This document shows positions 8,784 through 17,729 of a stretch of DNA of 64,000 nucleotides, in pieces; position 1 is the first letter of the stretch, and every line of letters begins with the position of its first letter. A program made the position numbers and the translations under genes. The notes under the pieces are model-generated. The model saw only the letters and a list, made by a program, of their open reading frames with translations. It did not search any database and was not told the origin of the DNA. Origin of the DNA: Nocardioides ginsengisegetis (GTDB lineage Bacteria; Actinomycetota; Actinomycetes; Propionibacteriales; Nocardioidaceae); assembly GCF_014138045.1 (NCBI RefSeq), contig NZ_JACGXA010000001.1:2899001-2963000 (forward strand), read 5' to 3'.

Positions 8784-8814
8784 AAAGTGACCGTTGTTGT
8801 TGCAGGTCACATTT
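8784..8814. promoter_or_regulatory. Inverted repeat between divergent genes
   Basis: GTGACC (8787-8792) and GGTCAC (8805-8810) form an inverted repeat with a 12-base spacer, flanked by AAA on the left and, one base further out, TTT on the right. It sits between the large secreted-protein gene (start 8654, minus) and the HTH-protein gene (start 8884, plus). The spacing of about one and a half helical turns suits a dimeric regulator; the adjacent HTH protein is the obvious candidate. Confidence 0.45.
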
Positions 8815-8883
8815 GTTTCTGCAATAAATAGGGCCGGGGGCCGGACGTCCGGCATACGAACATGACTCAGGCGGGGGCCACGA

Positions 8884-10518
8884 GTGAGTGACACGAGCGC
8901 GGCTGCGCCTGTACAGGCGCGCAAGCGAGGCCGGCCGCAGCGGCTGCCGGAGGATCCGAGCCCGATGGGCTCGACCACGATCGGCTGCGACCAGCGCATC
9001 GCTTGGCTGCTCACCTCGGCGCGCCTGCTCAACCCCGACCCCGAGCTCGCCCGCCGCGACGGCTTCATCAAGGCGCTGGCCGACCAGGGCATCAAGATCG
9101 ACAACTCCCGCATCTCCCGCTGGGAGTCCGGCCTGCACCCGGTGTCGGGGCAGGTGGCGGCGACGTACGAGCAGGCGCTGGGGCTCACCGAGGGCTCGCT
9201 GGTGGCGGTGGCGGCGGGACTGCGGCGTACGTTCGGCAACGGGCCCGCGCCCCGCGAGGGTGCGCTGCGCGGCGCCGACCTCACCGACGGCGACATGGAC
9301 CGCCTGCTCGAGCTCATCGACGAGGGCAAGGGGACGGGCGCGCACTGGCTGCGGCTGGTGGGCCAGTTGGGCACCTACGACCGCGTCTACCTGCGCCAGC
9401 AGGAGTGGGCCGCGCTGTCGGCCCGGCTCGTGCAGGAGCTGGCGGTGTCGGTGGGCGTCGGTTTCGTACGGCGCTATGAGGCCGCTGCGGGCCTGATCCG
9501 GCACCCCAACGCGCAGCGCCACCTGACCCGCGCCATCGGCGGGTTCGTGATGAACCCCGACACCCAGGTCGTCGCGCCGGTGCTCAGCCTGCTCACCGAG
9601 ATCGCCGACGAGGCCGCCGGCGACCTCGTGCTGCGGATGCTGACGTCGGAGGACAAGAACCTCCGCAGCGCCGCCTCGTCGGTGGCGGCCGTGAAGGTGT
9701 CGCGCGGGCACTTCGGTGCCCACGCCCTCCCCCAGCTCGAGAGCCACGTGGTCGGCAGCCTGCGCCGCGGTGAGTCGCTCGACGGCCGCCTCGACTCCTT
9801 CGACCTCGCGGTGCAGCTCCCCGACGAGTCGTGGGAGCGGGCGATGGGCGGCCTGCGCAACCGGCGCGCCTTCGATCTCGTGATCGGCTCCCGCAGGGGC
9901 GGCGAGCTGGTGCCGACGCAGCAGACCGCGGCCGTGGTGCAGCGGCTCTCCGCCGCGGTCCAGCGCGACACCCCGACCCACAGCCCTCACGAGAACGACG
10001 CGATGCTGCGCCGCCTGCTCCGCGAGTCGCTGCTCCACGCCCACAAGCCGCGCCGGCACCACGCGGCACTGCTGCTCGCGGCCACGCCGTACGCCCCCGC
10101 CGTGGCCAAGCACTGCCAGGACCTCGCCACCCACAGCAACGACCTGATGGCCGCGCGGGCGCTGACCGTGCTGATGCGGGTCGGGCACCGGATGGGGCGC
10201 TCGCGGGTGCTGCTGCAGTCGCTCGCCGAGACCCGGCCGACGATTCGCGCGCGGGCGCTGGTCAACCTCGGCCTCAACCCCGAGCCGATCAAGCCCGCCG
10301 AGGCGGACGCGCTGCTGGGGCACCTCGACGAGCACTCGCGGCCGGTGGAGCGGCACGCCACGATGTTCGCGCTCGGGATGAACGGCGGCACGACGCTGAA
10401 GAAGCTCGCCAAGAGCGACACCGAGTGGATGGCACGCAGCGCGACGTGGTGGCTCGACCAGGGGCCGGCCCTGCACGACAGCGACGCAGCCCTTGACCAG
10501 ATCGGCGCCCAGACGTAG
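8884..10518 (+). CDS. HTH-domain protein with long alpha-helical C-terminal region
   Basis: A 544-residue protein from a GTG at 8884. Residues about 30-110 form a Cro/C1-like helix-turn-helix (LADQGIKIDNSRISRWESGL holds the recognition helix, RISRWE). The following 430 residues are almost entirely helical, with leucine- and alanine-rich pairs of helices in places resembling HEAT/ARM repeats (for example RARALVNLGLNPEPIKPAEA). There is no recognised ligand domain and no membrane segment. It is divergent from the large secreted-protein gene, with an inverted repeat in the shared upstream region, so it may control that gene, itself, or both. This is inference. Confidence 0.75.
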   Translation: MSDTSAAAPVQARKRGRPQRLPEDPSPMGSTTIGCDQRIAWLLTSARLLNPDPELARRDGFIKALADQGIKIDNSRISRWESGLHPVSGQVAATYEQALGLTEGSLVAVAAGLRRTFGNGPAPREGALRGADLTDGDMDRLLELIDEGKGTGAHWLRLVGQLGTYDRVYLRQQEWAALSARLVQELAVSVGVGFVRRYEAAAGLIRHPNAQRHLTRAIGGFVMNPDTQVVAPVLSLLTEIADEAAGDLVLRMLTSEDKNLRSAASSVAAVKVSRGHFGAHALPQLESHVVGSLRRGESLDGRLDSFDLAVQLPDESWERAMGGLRNRRAFDLVIGSRRGGELVPTQQTAAVVQRLSAAVQRDTPTHSPHENDAMLRRLLRESLLHAHKPRRHHAALLLAATPYAPAVAKHCQDLATHSNDLMAARALTVLMRVGHRMGRSRVLLQSLAETRPTIRARALVNLGLNPEPIKPAEADALLGHLDEHSRPVERHATMFALGMNGGTTLKKLAKSDTEWMARSATWWLDQGPALHDSDAALDQIGAQT

Positions 10519-10520
10519 AC

Positions 10521-10536
10521 TCGAACACATGTTCGA
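10521..10536. promoter_or_regulatory. LexA (SOS) box overlapping the HNH gene start
   Basis: TCGAACACATGTTCGA is a perfect palindromic match to the actinobacterial LexA box (TCGAAC-N4-GTTCGA). Its centre contains the ATG of the DUF222/HNH gene at 10529, so bound LexA would block both promoter exit and translation start. DUF222 (13E12-type) genes are known members of the mycobacterial LexA regulon. Confidence 0.85.
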
Positions 10537-11857
10537 ACAGTTGCGATCCGTGAGCTCCTTCGGGAGCGCGCTCGCGCTGCTCGAGCACGCCGACCTCCCG
10601 ACCTCCGACGAGGCGATCATCGACGAGATCCGGGCGGCCGAGCGCGCCAAGTGCCTCCTCGAGGCCCGTCAGGCGAGGCTTGCCGCCGCCCTCGACCGCT
10701 CCCAGCGACGAGCCCAGGCCGACCGATGCGTCCCGGCCGACCAGCTGGGGCGAGGGATCGCTGAGCAGGTCGCCTTCGCCCGCCGGGAGTCGCCCCACCG
10801 CGGACGCCAGCACCTCTCGCTCGCACGGATCCTGGACGCCGGCGAGCTGCCGCACACCGCGGCCGCCTTCGACGGCGGGCACATCACCGAGTTCCGCGCG
10901 ATGACCATCGCCCGCGAGACCGCCTGCCTCAGCCTCGAGGACCGCCTCGCCGTCGACCGGGCCATCGCCGGCGACCCCGAGGCGCTGGAGGGCTACTCCG
11001 ACCGTGTCGTCCTCGCCGAGCTCCACAAGCTCGTCTGCCGGCTCGACCCGGCGTCCGTGGCCGAGCGCCGCCGTCGGGCCGAGTCCGAGCGCCGCGTGAC
11101 GTTGCGTCCCGCGCCCGACACCATGGCCTACCTGACCGTCCTGCTCCCCGTGGCCCAGGCCGTGGCGGCCTATGCAGCGCTCAAGGCCGCCGCCGACAGC
11201 ACCATCGCGACCGGCGACCCCCGCGGCCGGGGGCAGGTCATGGCCGACACACTCGTCGCCCGTACGACGGGAATCCGCGAGCACTCTCCCGACGGCCAGC
11301 CCGTCGTCCCGGTCGCCCTCGGCGTGACCCTGTCCGCCGAGGCCCTGCTGGGCGGCCACCACGACACCGCCCACCTCGACGGAGTCGGCCCCATCCCGGC
11401 CGGCCTCGCCCGCGACCTGGTCCGCCGAGCGCTGGCCGCGGGTCAGCGGATCTGGCTCAAGCGGCTCTTCACCCGGCCGTTCGACGGTGACCTGGTCGCC
11501 AAGGACGCTCACAGCCGCCTCTTCCCCGAGTCGATGGGCGGCCTGCTCGAGGATCGCGACCAGTTCTGCCGGACGCCCTGGTGCAACGCGCCCATCGCCC
11601 ACCGCGACCACGTCACCGGGCATGCGGTGACCGGCACGACCGAGGTCGACGACGGCCAGGGGCTGTGCCAGCAGTGCAACCACGCCAAGCAGGCCCCCGG
11701 CTGGCGGGCCCGACCACGCCCCGACGAACCCGGCCACACCGTCGAGACCACCACACCCACGGGGCATCGCTACCTGTCCACCGCGCCCCCAGTCCTCCGC
11801 GCCCGACGTGGCGCCTACGTCGAGCAGTGGCCCGGCCACTGGGTGCTCGTCGCCTGA
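10529..11857 (+). CDS. DUF222 / HNH endonuclease-like protein (13E12 type)
   Basis: A 442-residue protein with a helical DUF222 region at about residues 20-330 and a C-terminal HNH-type zinc/nuclease domain. The cysteine pairs are CRTPWC at about 348 and CQQC at about 380, with the motif histidine in HRDHV and the asparagine in CNHAKQ. These families are multi-copy in actinomycete genomes, are often flanking selfish or repair-linked elements, and are usually damage-inducible. The start codon lies inside a LexA box, which fixes the start and predicts SOS induction. The molecular target is not known. Length and domain order are usual for the family and it looks intact. Confidence 0.88.
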   Translation: MFEQLRSVSSFGSALALLEHADLPTSDEAIIDEIRAAERAKCLLEARQARLAAALDRSQRRAQADRCVPADQLGRGIAEQVAFARRESPHRGRQHLSLARILDAGELPHTAAAFDGGHITEFRAMTIARETACLSLEDRLAVDRAIAGDPEALEGYSDRVVLAELHKLVCRLDPASVAERRRRAESERRVTLRPAPDTMAYLTVLLPVAQAVAAYAALKAAADSTIATGDPRGRGQVMADTLVARTTGIREHSPDGQPVVPVALGVTLSAEALLGGHHDTAHLDGVGPIPAGLARDLVRRALAAGQRIWLKRLFTRPFDGDLVAKDAHSRLFPESMGGLLEDRDQFCRTPWCNAPIAHRDHVTGHAVTGTTEVDDGQGLCQQCNHAKQAPGWRARPRPDEPGHTVETTTPTGHRYLSTAPPVLRARRGAYVEQWPGHWVLVA

Positions 11858-11870
11858 CCGCTCCCTGCGC

Positions 11871-13491
11871 CTACGCCAGCCCGTGCTCGAACGCGTAGGC
11901 AGCAGCGGCGGTGCGCGACCCGACGTCCAGCTTGCCGAAGATGTTGGACAGGTGACGGGCGACCGTCTTATCGCTGAGGACCAGCTCCGCGGCGATCTGC
12001 GTGTTGGAGCGACCCGTGGCCACCAGGCGGAGCACCTCCACCTCGCGTGCCGTGAGCCCGCCCGGCAGGGACGCCGGCACCAGGAGCGAGTCGACCTGTT
12101 CGAGCGCCGGTCGGGTGCCGAGCGCCTCGAAGGTACGCCGCGCCACGGTGAGCTCGAGCGACGCCGACGACCCGTCGCCCAGCGCGGCGAGGGCGCGGCC
12201 GATCTCGACGCGCACCCGGGCCACCTCGTAGGGCGCGTCCAGCGACGTCCAGAGCGAGGACGCCTTGCGCAGGTAGGGCAGCGCCCCCGCGGCGTCGCCC
12301 GTGTCCAGGGCAACGCGCCCACGCGCGTAGGCCGCCGCAGCGACCAGGGACGCACAGTCGAAGGACGAGGCGATCGCCTCGAGCTCCTCGACGAGGTCGG
12401 TCGTGGGCTGTTCGCAGGAGCGGAGCACCTCGACGGCGCCGACCAGCAGCCGCGAGCGGGAGACCGGGTCGCCGACCTCGGCGAGCAGACGACGTACGGC
12501 GCCGACCGCGGCGGACTGCCGGCCGCGCGCGACCCACAGCAGCGCGAGCCCGGGCTGGGGCTCGTAGCCGTGGCCGGCGGCTGCCTCGTAGGCGGCCTCG
12601 GCCGCGTCGAGCTCCCCCAGCACCCGGTGGGCGTCGCCGCGCTCAGCGTGGGCGAGACCGCAGGCGGCCTCGTTGCGGGAGGAGACGTAGCGCGGGATGG
12701 CGTGGGCGTACTCCTCGATGGCTTCGCGGTACGCGCCGCGCAGCGCCATGATCTGGCCCCGGTGGACCGCGCACTGCCCGGTGAACGCGACCAGCCCGGG
12801 CTGCGCCTGGCACCACCGGTGCAGCGCCTCGGTCCAGGCGGCCGCGCGGCCCAGGTCACCGACCTCCTGGCAGCCCTCGATCATCACGCAGTAGGCCTCG
12901 CCGGCGAAGATCGCTGACACCTCGCCGGCCGCCACCCCGACCATCGCCTCGTCGAAGAGCGCGAGTCCGGTGCGCACGTCACCGGAGTAGACGGTCACCC
13001 GGCCCATCGCCGCGAGGCCGATTGCCAGGAGGTCCGGGTCGGCGAAGCGCCGCGCCCGCTCGACCATGTCGCCGGCACGCTCGAGGGCACGCGGGAGGTC
13101 GCCGGCGTGGAGCGCCATGAACATCTGTCGCAGGGAGACGTAGCCGCGCTCGACGACGTCCTCCTCGACGGATTCGAGCAGCCGCTCGGCCCGGTCCCCA
13201 GCCGGCGGACAGCTCAGGGTCACCGGTGGTCGCGTGCAGCATCGCCAGCCAGGACGCGGCGCGGGCGGCGGCGGTGGTCCGCCCCTCGTCGAGGTAGCCC
13301 TGGAAGGCGCGCTGGAACCCGCCGACCGCCTCGTCGTGCCGACCGAGCAGCTGGGCGACCGTCGCCAGGTGCAGGGAGTCGTCGGCGTCGAGCGACGACG
13401 GGTCGGCGGCCGACCACGCCTCGAGCGCGGCGATCCAGTCGCCGCGCTCGAAGGTCTCGCGGGCCCGCACGAGGTCATCGACAGTGCCCAT
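11871..13491 (-). pseudogene. LuxR-family regulator with TPR-like region, frameshifted
   Basis: The C-terminal 65 residues are a clear LuxR/GerE helix-turn-helix (GLTAREVEVLRLVATGRSN ... SDKTVARHLSNIFGKL), preceded by about 400 residues of TPR-like helical repeats. The N-terminal 98 residues, beginning MGTVDDLVRARETFERGDW at 13491, are in another frame. The two frames join at a run of four C at 13196-13199: removing one base gives an uninterrupted 539-residue protein with sensible sequence across the join (SAGWDRAERLLESVEED). It is either a real recent mutation or a sequencing error in a homopolymer. It starts 16 bases after the flavoprotein gene, so the two are probably one transcript. Confidence 0.75.
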
Positions 13492-13507
13492 GCCCGGATC
13501 GTAGGGC

Positions 13508-14599
13508 TCAGGCGGTGGCGCTGGTCCGGTTCCGCGACCGGGCCACGATCCGGGCGACGACGTACGCCGCATCTCGGCCGGCCCCCTCCATCAACATGGA
13601 CGTGAAGCCGAACTGGAAGCACAGGCCGACGAAGAAGAGCCCCGGGGCGTCGTCGACCACGCCGCGGTACTCCCGCGGCCAGCCGTCCTCGCCGAAGACC
13701 GGCAACCGGATCCAGTCGAACTTCTGCTGGAAGCCCGTGGCCCAGACGACGTTGCGGACGTCGACCGGCTGCCCGCCGACCGTGGGCTGACCGTCCACCA
13801 CCCCGTCGACGCGCTCGAGCCTGCGGTCGACACCGCGCTGCACGAGGTCGTCGCGCTTGACCCTCAGCATCGGGCCACCGTGGTGGCGGATCTCGCCGGT
13901 GAGCTTGCGACCGATGGGCGTACGACGGGTGAGCACGTGCCGCCAGACCCGGATCATCAGCGGGAACGCGATCCGCGCCCGTCCGGACTCCAGCCGGAAC
14001 GGAATCTGCCCCGGGTCCCGGCCGGCCAGGATCGTCTCGTGCGTCTCGGCCACCTCGTAGGCGATGTCGCAGCCGGAGTGCGAGCCCCCGACGACCAGGA
14101 CCGGGCCGGCCTGGAGCTGGCCGGGACGGCGGTACTCGCTCGAGTGGAGCTGGAGGATGCCGGGGTCGAGGTCGCGGGCGAGGTCGGGGACGTGCGGCGC
14201 GCGCCCGAAGGTGCCGGTCGCGACCACGACGTTGTCGCAGGTGTAGTCACCGTGCGAGGTGGTGACGAGGTAGCCCTCCCCCGCCCGGTCGACGGCCTGG
14301 ACGCGGACCCCGAGACGGACCGGCAGCTCGAAGTGCCGGGCATAGGCCTCGAGATAGTCGGCGACCTGGTCCTTGCCGGGGTAGGACCACGGCTCGGCCG
14401 GGAAGGGCAGGCCGGGCAGCCCGTCGTACTTCGCGGGGCTGTAGAGCCGGAGCGTGTCCCACTGCTGGCGCCAGCCGTCCCCGATGCGGGCGCCGGCGTC
14501 GAGGACGACGCAGTCGCGGCCGTGGCGGGTGAGGTGGTACGCCGTGCTGAGGCCGGCCTGGCCGGCGCCGATGATGACGGTGTCGATGTGGGTGGTCAT
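13508..14599 (-). CDS. FAD/NAD(P)H-dependent oxidoreductase, CzcO-like flavoprotein
   Basis: A 363-residue cytoplasmic flavoprotein of the flavin monooxygenase-related class. The FAD-binding Rossmann motif GAGQAG is at 11-16, a second nucleotide motif GGSHSG (for NADPH) is near 170, and ATG motifs (VVVATGTFGRAP and VVWATGFQQKF) mark the usual strand ends. It is shorter than Baeyer-Villiger monooxygenases and lacks their long C-terminus. Substrate cannot be told; homologues are often annotated for metal resistance or as generic NAD(P)-binding proteins. It is upstream of, and probably co-transcribed with, the frameshifted LuxR regulator. Confidence 0.85.
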   Translation of the reverse strand: MTTHIDTVIIGAGQAGLSTAYHLTRHGRDCVVLDAGARIGDGWRQQWDTLRLYSPAKYDGLPGLPFPAEPWSYPGKDQVADYLEAYARHFELPVRLGVRVQAVDRAGEGYLVTTSHGDYTCDNVVVATGTFGRAPHVPDLARDLDPGILQLHSSEYRRPGQLQAGPVLVVGGSHSGCDIAYEVAETHETILAGRDPGQIPFRLESGRARIAFPLMIRVWRHVLTRRTPIGRKLTGEIRHHGGPMLRVKRDDLVQRGVDRRLERVDGVVDGQPTVGGQPVDVRNVVWATGFQQKFDWIRLPVFGEDGWPREYRGVVDDAPGLFFVGLCFQFGFTSMLMEGAGRDAAYVVARIVARSRNRTSATA

Positions 14600-14708
14600 G
14601 CCTCCGACTGTTGCGCCGGTGGCGTGCCCGGCGCATCGGGCTTGTTGTGCATCCTGCGGGGCTGCTCAGTGGGTGGAATGACCCATGATGACGCCCGTCA
14701 GACGAACA

Positions 14709-14743
14709 GGGCCCGGGGCAGTCACTTCGACTGTCCCGGGCCC
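14709..14743 (-). terminator. Hairpin after the Calx-beta secreted-protein gene
   Basis: A 15-bp stem pairs 14709-14723 with 14729-14743 (one G-T wobble or mismatch) around a 5-base loop, 20 bases past the stop at 14764. It matches the hairpins at 5228-5256 and 17675-17709 in sequence and position. The remaining gap down to the flavoprotein start at 14599 shows nothing else I can name. Confidence 0.6.
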
Positions 14744-14763
14744 CACCCATGAGAACTAACTGG

Positions 14764-17229
14764 TCAGCGAACCTCTGCGGTGCGCGTGACACCACGCAGG
14801 TTGGTGTCGGTAGCCGTCACCACTGCGTAGTAGAAGTTCTTCTTGTCCCCGTTGAGGTCGGCACGCTTGAACTTCGCCTTGCCGTCTTCGCCGAGCACCT
14901 TCGACTTGACGCGCTTGGCGACGCCGTCCTTGACGCGGTAGAGCTTGACCATGGCGTCAGCGCCCGCGTTGGAGCTGTTGACGGTGATCAGGTCGTAGCC
15001 GTCGATCGAGTCGGTCGCAGGCACGTGCTCAGCCTGGATGCCCGGGTGAATCACGGCCGGGTTGGTCGGGCCGGGCGCCTCGTCGTCGTTGACGATCGTG
15101 CCGGTGGCGGAGCCGTCGGTCACCGTGCCGTAGCCGGCAGGCGTCACCGTCACGGTCAGGGTCTCGTCGGACTCCTCGACCGTGTCGGAGAGAACCGGGA
15201 CATCGATGTGACCAGTGGTCTGTCCCGCCGGGATGGTCAGGTCACCCGAGGTGGCCGTGTAGTCGCTGCCGGCCTTGGCAGTGCCGTCCGACGTGGCGTA
15301 GTGCACCGTCACTGCCTGCGAGGACGGGTTCGCCACGGTCACCGGGAACGACAGCGTGGCTCCGCTGTTGCCCTCCGACACCTGGGCGTCACCGACCGAC
15401 ACGGCCGGCTCAGCATCGTCGTTCGTGATGGTGCCGGTCGCGGAGTCGTCACCCAGGGTCCCGTAGCCGGGAGACGTGAGCGTCACGGTCAGGGTCTCGT
15501 CGGGCTCGTTGACCGTGTCGGAGAGGACCGGGACGTCGATGTGACCGGTGGTCTGACCAGCCGGGATCGTGAGGTCACCCGAGGTGGCCGTGTAGTCGCT
15601 GCCGGCCTTGGCGGTGCCGTCCGTGGTGGCGTAGTGCACCGTCACGGGCTGCGAGGACGGGTTGGCGACCGTCACCGGGAACGTCAGCGTGGCGCCGGCG
15701 TTGCCCTCCGAGACCTGGGCGTCACCGATGGAGACGGAGGGCTCGGTGGTGCCGCCACCGCCGCCACCGCCGCCGGCCGGAGTCGGCTCCAGGTCGAACT
15801 CCTTGCCGGAGTTCACGGAGCCGGTGGCCGCGTCGACCTTGCTGATCTTGATGTCGTCGAGGAAGTACTCGCCGTCCATCTGCGCGGACGAGCCGGCACC
15901 GCCGACGATGAAGGCGAGGCCGCCGTCGACCTGGCTGCGGTCAGCCGCGTCCTCGTTCTTCACGATGGTGGCGTCGGGGTGGGCCACGACGTAGTCCTCG
16001 AGCGTGATGCTCTGCTGAGCCTGGTCGCCGTTGACGCCCCAGACGCCGTTGGCGGCGTCCCACGTCTGCCAGGTGCTCTGCGCCGGCGCGCCGTTGTTGG
16101 CGGGGTAGAAGAACAGCGAGGCGTCCGTGGTGCCGTTGCCGTCGTTGTCGACGGAGAGGCGCAGGTAGGCCGGCTGCTGCGGGGTGTTGTTGCCGGTGTT
16201 GGCCCGCGAGTAGGTCGAGTAGGTGAGGGTGCGCAGGTCGCGGACCAGGGTGCCGTCGTACTGCTCGGTGCGGAACAGCTCGACCCGGTCGGGGTTGTCC
16301 GCCGTGCTCAGCGACATCTTGAGGCTGCCGGTGCCCTTGGGCGGAGTGCCCGGCCCGGTGACGAACTGCTGGTCGGACGTCAGGTAGACGGCGTCGTCGT
16401 AGGCCTGGTGGGCCCAGCCCTGGGGGTGGGTCGGGTCGACGGTGAGCTGCGTGGTGCCGCCGTCGGTCTCGGCGTTGGGGCCGAAGTCGAACAGGGTGTC
16501 CTGGCCGTTCTTGCCGACGATGACGCGGTCGACGAAGTACTCGCCGTTGGTCATCGTGTTGGCAGCACCAGAAATCAGCGAGACCGCGCCGCCGTCGTGG
16601 TTGATGTCGAACCGGTTGTTGACCAGGATCGCGGCAGTGTGGGCCGCGTGGTAGTCAGCCAGGCTGATCTCGCCGGTGCCGGAGTCGCCGTCCACGTTCA
16701 TCAGCCCGTCCACGACGTTCCAGTTCTGCCACTCGCCGTTGACGACGGGCTGCTGGGACGGGTTGTTTCCGGGGAAGAAGAACAGGCTGTGCCTGTCGCC
16801 TGTCGTGGCGGCGTTGCCGTCGTCGTCGACGGTGAGGCGCAAGTAGGTGGGCTGGCGGTCGGCGCCGCCGGACGTGCTGCGCGCGAACGTGGAGTACTCC
16901 AGGCGCGTGATGTCGCCCAGGTTGGTGTTGTCGTAGTCGTCGGTGCGGTAGAGCTCGGTCTGCACGTCGTACTGACCGATGGTCATCTTGTGGCTGCCCG
17001 TGCCGTACGGCGCGTGCTGCGGGCCGGTCACGTCCGACTGCTCCGGGACGGTGTAGTCGCCGGTGGGCGTGTCCTCGTAGGCCTGGGTGTACCAGTGGGC
17101 ACCATCGCGGACGATGATGGGCGCCGGCGCGGGCCCCGGGTTGGCGTGGGCACCGGTCGTGCCGATCCCGACAATGAGCATGGACCCGACAGCAAGCATG
17201 CTGATGCGGCCCCCGTGAGCTAGAGACAT
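14764..17229 (-). CDS. Secreted modular protein with two Calx-beta domains and family C-terminal domain
   Basis: An 821-residue exported protein. Signal peptide about 1-29 (ISMLAVGSMLIVGIGTTG, then AHA). Two related modules follow at about 32-255 and 260-485; each has a tyrosine-rich start (HWYTQAYED, HQAYDDAVY), a LYRT or LFRT motif, LRLTVD or LRLSVD, FFPGNN or FYPANN, and ends GEYFVDRVIVG or GEYFLDDIKIS. An eight-glycine linker leads to two Calx-beta domains (496-606 and 607-717), which commonly bind calcium in extracellular matrix proteins. Residues about 723-821 are the shared family C-terminal domain. The ATG at 17229 follows AGGGG. Its closest relative is the gene at 17730-19472, which lacks the Calx-beta pair. 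Confidence 0.8.
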   Translation of the reverse strand: MSLAHGGRISMLAVGSMLIVGIGTTGAHANPGPAPAPIIVRDGAHWYTQAYEDTPTGDYTVPEQSDVTGPQHAPYGTGSHKMTIGQYDVQTELYRTDDYDNTNLGDITRLEYSTFARSTSGGADRQPTYLRLTVDDDGNAATTGDRHSLFFFPGNNPSQQPVVNGEWQNWNVVDGLMNVDGDSGTGEISLADYHAAHTAAILVNNRFDINHDGGAVSLISGAANTMTNGEYFVDRVIVGKNGQDTLFDFGPNAETDGGTTQLTVDPTHPQGWAHQAYDDAVYLTSDQQFVTGPGTPPKGTGSLKMSLSTADNPDRVELFRTEQYDGTLVRDLRTLTYSTYSRANTGNNTPQQPAYLRLSVDNDGNGTTDASLFFYPANNGAPAQSTWQTWDAANGVWGVNGDQAQQSITLEDYVVAHPDATIVKNEDAADRSQVDGGLAFIVGGAGSSAQMDGEYFLDDIKISKVDAATGSVNSGKEFDLEPTPAGGGGGGGGTTEPSVSIGDAQVSEGNAGATLTFPVTVANPSSQPVTVHYATTDGTAKAGSDYTATSGDLTIPAGQTTGHIDVPVLSDTVNEPDETLTVTLTSPGYGTLGDDSATGTITNDDAEPAVSVGDAQVSEGNSGATLSFPVTVANPSSQAVTVHYATSDGTAKAGSDYTATSGDLTIPAGQTTGHIDVPVLSDTVEESDETLTVTVTPAGYGTVTDGSATGTIVNDDEAPGPTNPAVIHPGIQAEHVPATDSIDGYDLITVNSSNAGADAMVKLYRVKDGVAKRVKSKVLGEDGKAKFKRADLNGDKKNFYYAVVTATDTNLRGVTRTAEVR
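15079..15744 (-). repeat. Tandem 333-bp repeat encoding the two Calx-beta domains
   Basis: Two direct copies of exactly 333 bases (15412-15744 and 15079-15411) each encode 111 residues. Long stretches are near identical at DNA level, for example the part encoding DGTAKAGSDYTATSGDLTI in both. The copies are in frame and end to end, which points to a recent duplication. The sister gene has no such segment at the same place. Confidence 0.85.
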
Positions 17230-17430
17230 CTTTTCCCCTGTGTATGTGTGTGCACGGAAAATGGCATCAGGCTGCACACACGTACCCGAGACCCCCGGTT
17301 TGAGAAATCACCCCCCGGCCCTCGCGACAGTAGTTGCCCGCGTCCACTATTCCGAGACTTCTTGTGACATTTCCGGGCGCAGGACCACCTCAGGCGTAAG
17401 AAACACCCCTCCGGGTGAGACCAGACCGAT
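17230..17430 (-). promoter_or_regulatory. Conserved upstream region of the secreted-protein gene
   Basis: Two blocks resemble the region upstream of the sister gene at 17730-19472: 17246-17310 (like 19492-19555) close to the start, and 17368-17410 (like 19616-19657) about 140-180 bases upstream. The distal block holds a small CACCC/GGGTG hairpin that on the minus strand is followed by TTTCTT. Conservation outside coding sequence suggests a shared promoter or leader; no -10/-35 pair is clear enough to name. Confidence 0.45.
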
Positions 17431-17457
17431 GGGTCTGGGGCCAGTCGGCGGCCCGCG

Positions 17458-17514
17458 GGGCTGGCGCGCCAGCCCAGAAAATGCCACAGAGCGCCACCCG
17501 GCAAGGTGGCGCTC
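17458..17514 (-). terminator. Two hairpins ending the 17730-19472 transcript
   Basis: Stem GAGCGCCACC (17489-17498) with GGTGGCGCTC (17505-17514), loop of 6 bases, is perfect. On the minus strand it is followed by TGTGGCATTTTC and then an 18-base perfect palindrome (17458-17475). Its place about 215 bases past the stop mirrors the terminator at 5036-5061 of the first family gene, so it probably ends this transcript. Confidence 0.55.
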
Positions 17515-17554
17515 CTGATGCCGTCGGACCGCACGAGGGTCCTGCCAGACACAG

Positions 17555-17667
17555 GCGGTGCGGGCCGTTCCCGCGCTGCGGCGAACAGAGAACGGCCCGC
17601 ACCGCGTCTGGGTGTCCCGACTTCTTGCTTCAGCTGTGACCAGGGGATCGCGGGAGCAGTCCCCTGG
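17555..17667 (-). other. Conserved structured 3' region, copy B
   Basis: Stem 17555-17572 pairs with 17588-17605 (18 bp, one mismatch) around a 15-base loop that differs at one position from copy A at 5121-5135. A second stem pairs 17640-17647 with 17660-17667 around a loop with GCGGGAGCAG, also as in copy A. Paired changes relative to copy A include CG to GC and AT to GC in the first stem and GC to AT in the second. It lies past the stop of the gene ending at 17730. Confidence 0.6.
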
Positions 17668-17674
17668 GGGAGCC

Positions 17675-17709
17675 GGTCCCGGGACAGTCACTGGGACTGC
17701 CCCGGGACC
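17675..17709 (-). terminator. Hairpin directly after the 17730-19472 gene
   Basis: A 15-bp stem, 17675-17689 with 17695-17709, contains one A-C mismatch and a 5-base loop. It is about 20 bases past the stop and is the third member of the hairpin set at 5228-5256 and 14709-14743. There is no T-run. Confidence 0.6.
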
Positions 17710-17729
17710 CGCCCGTGAGCACTACGTGG

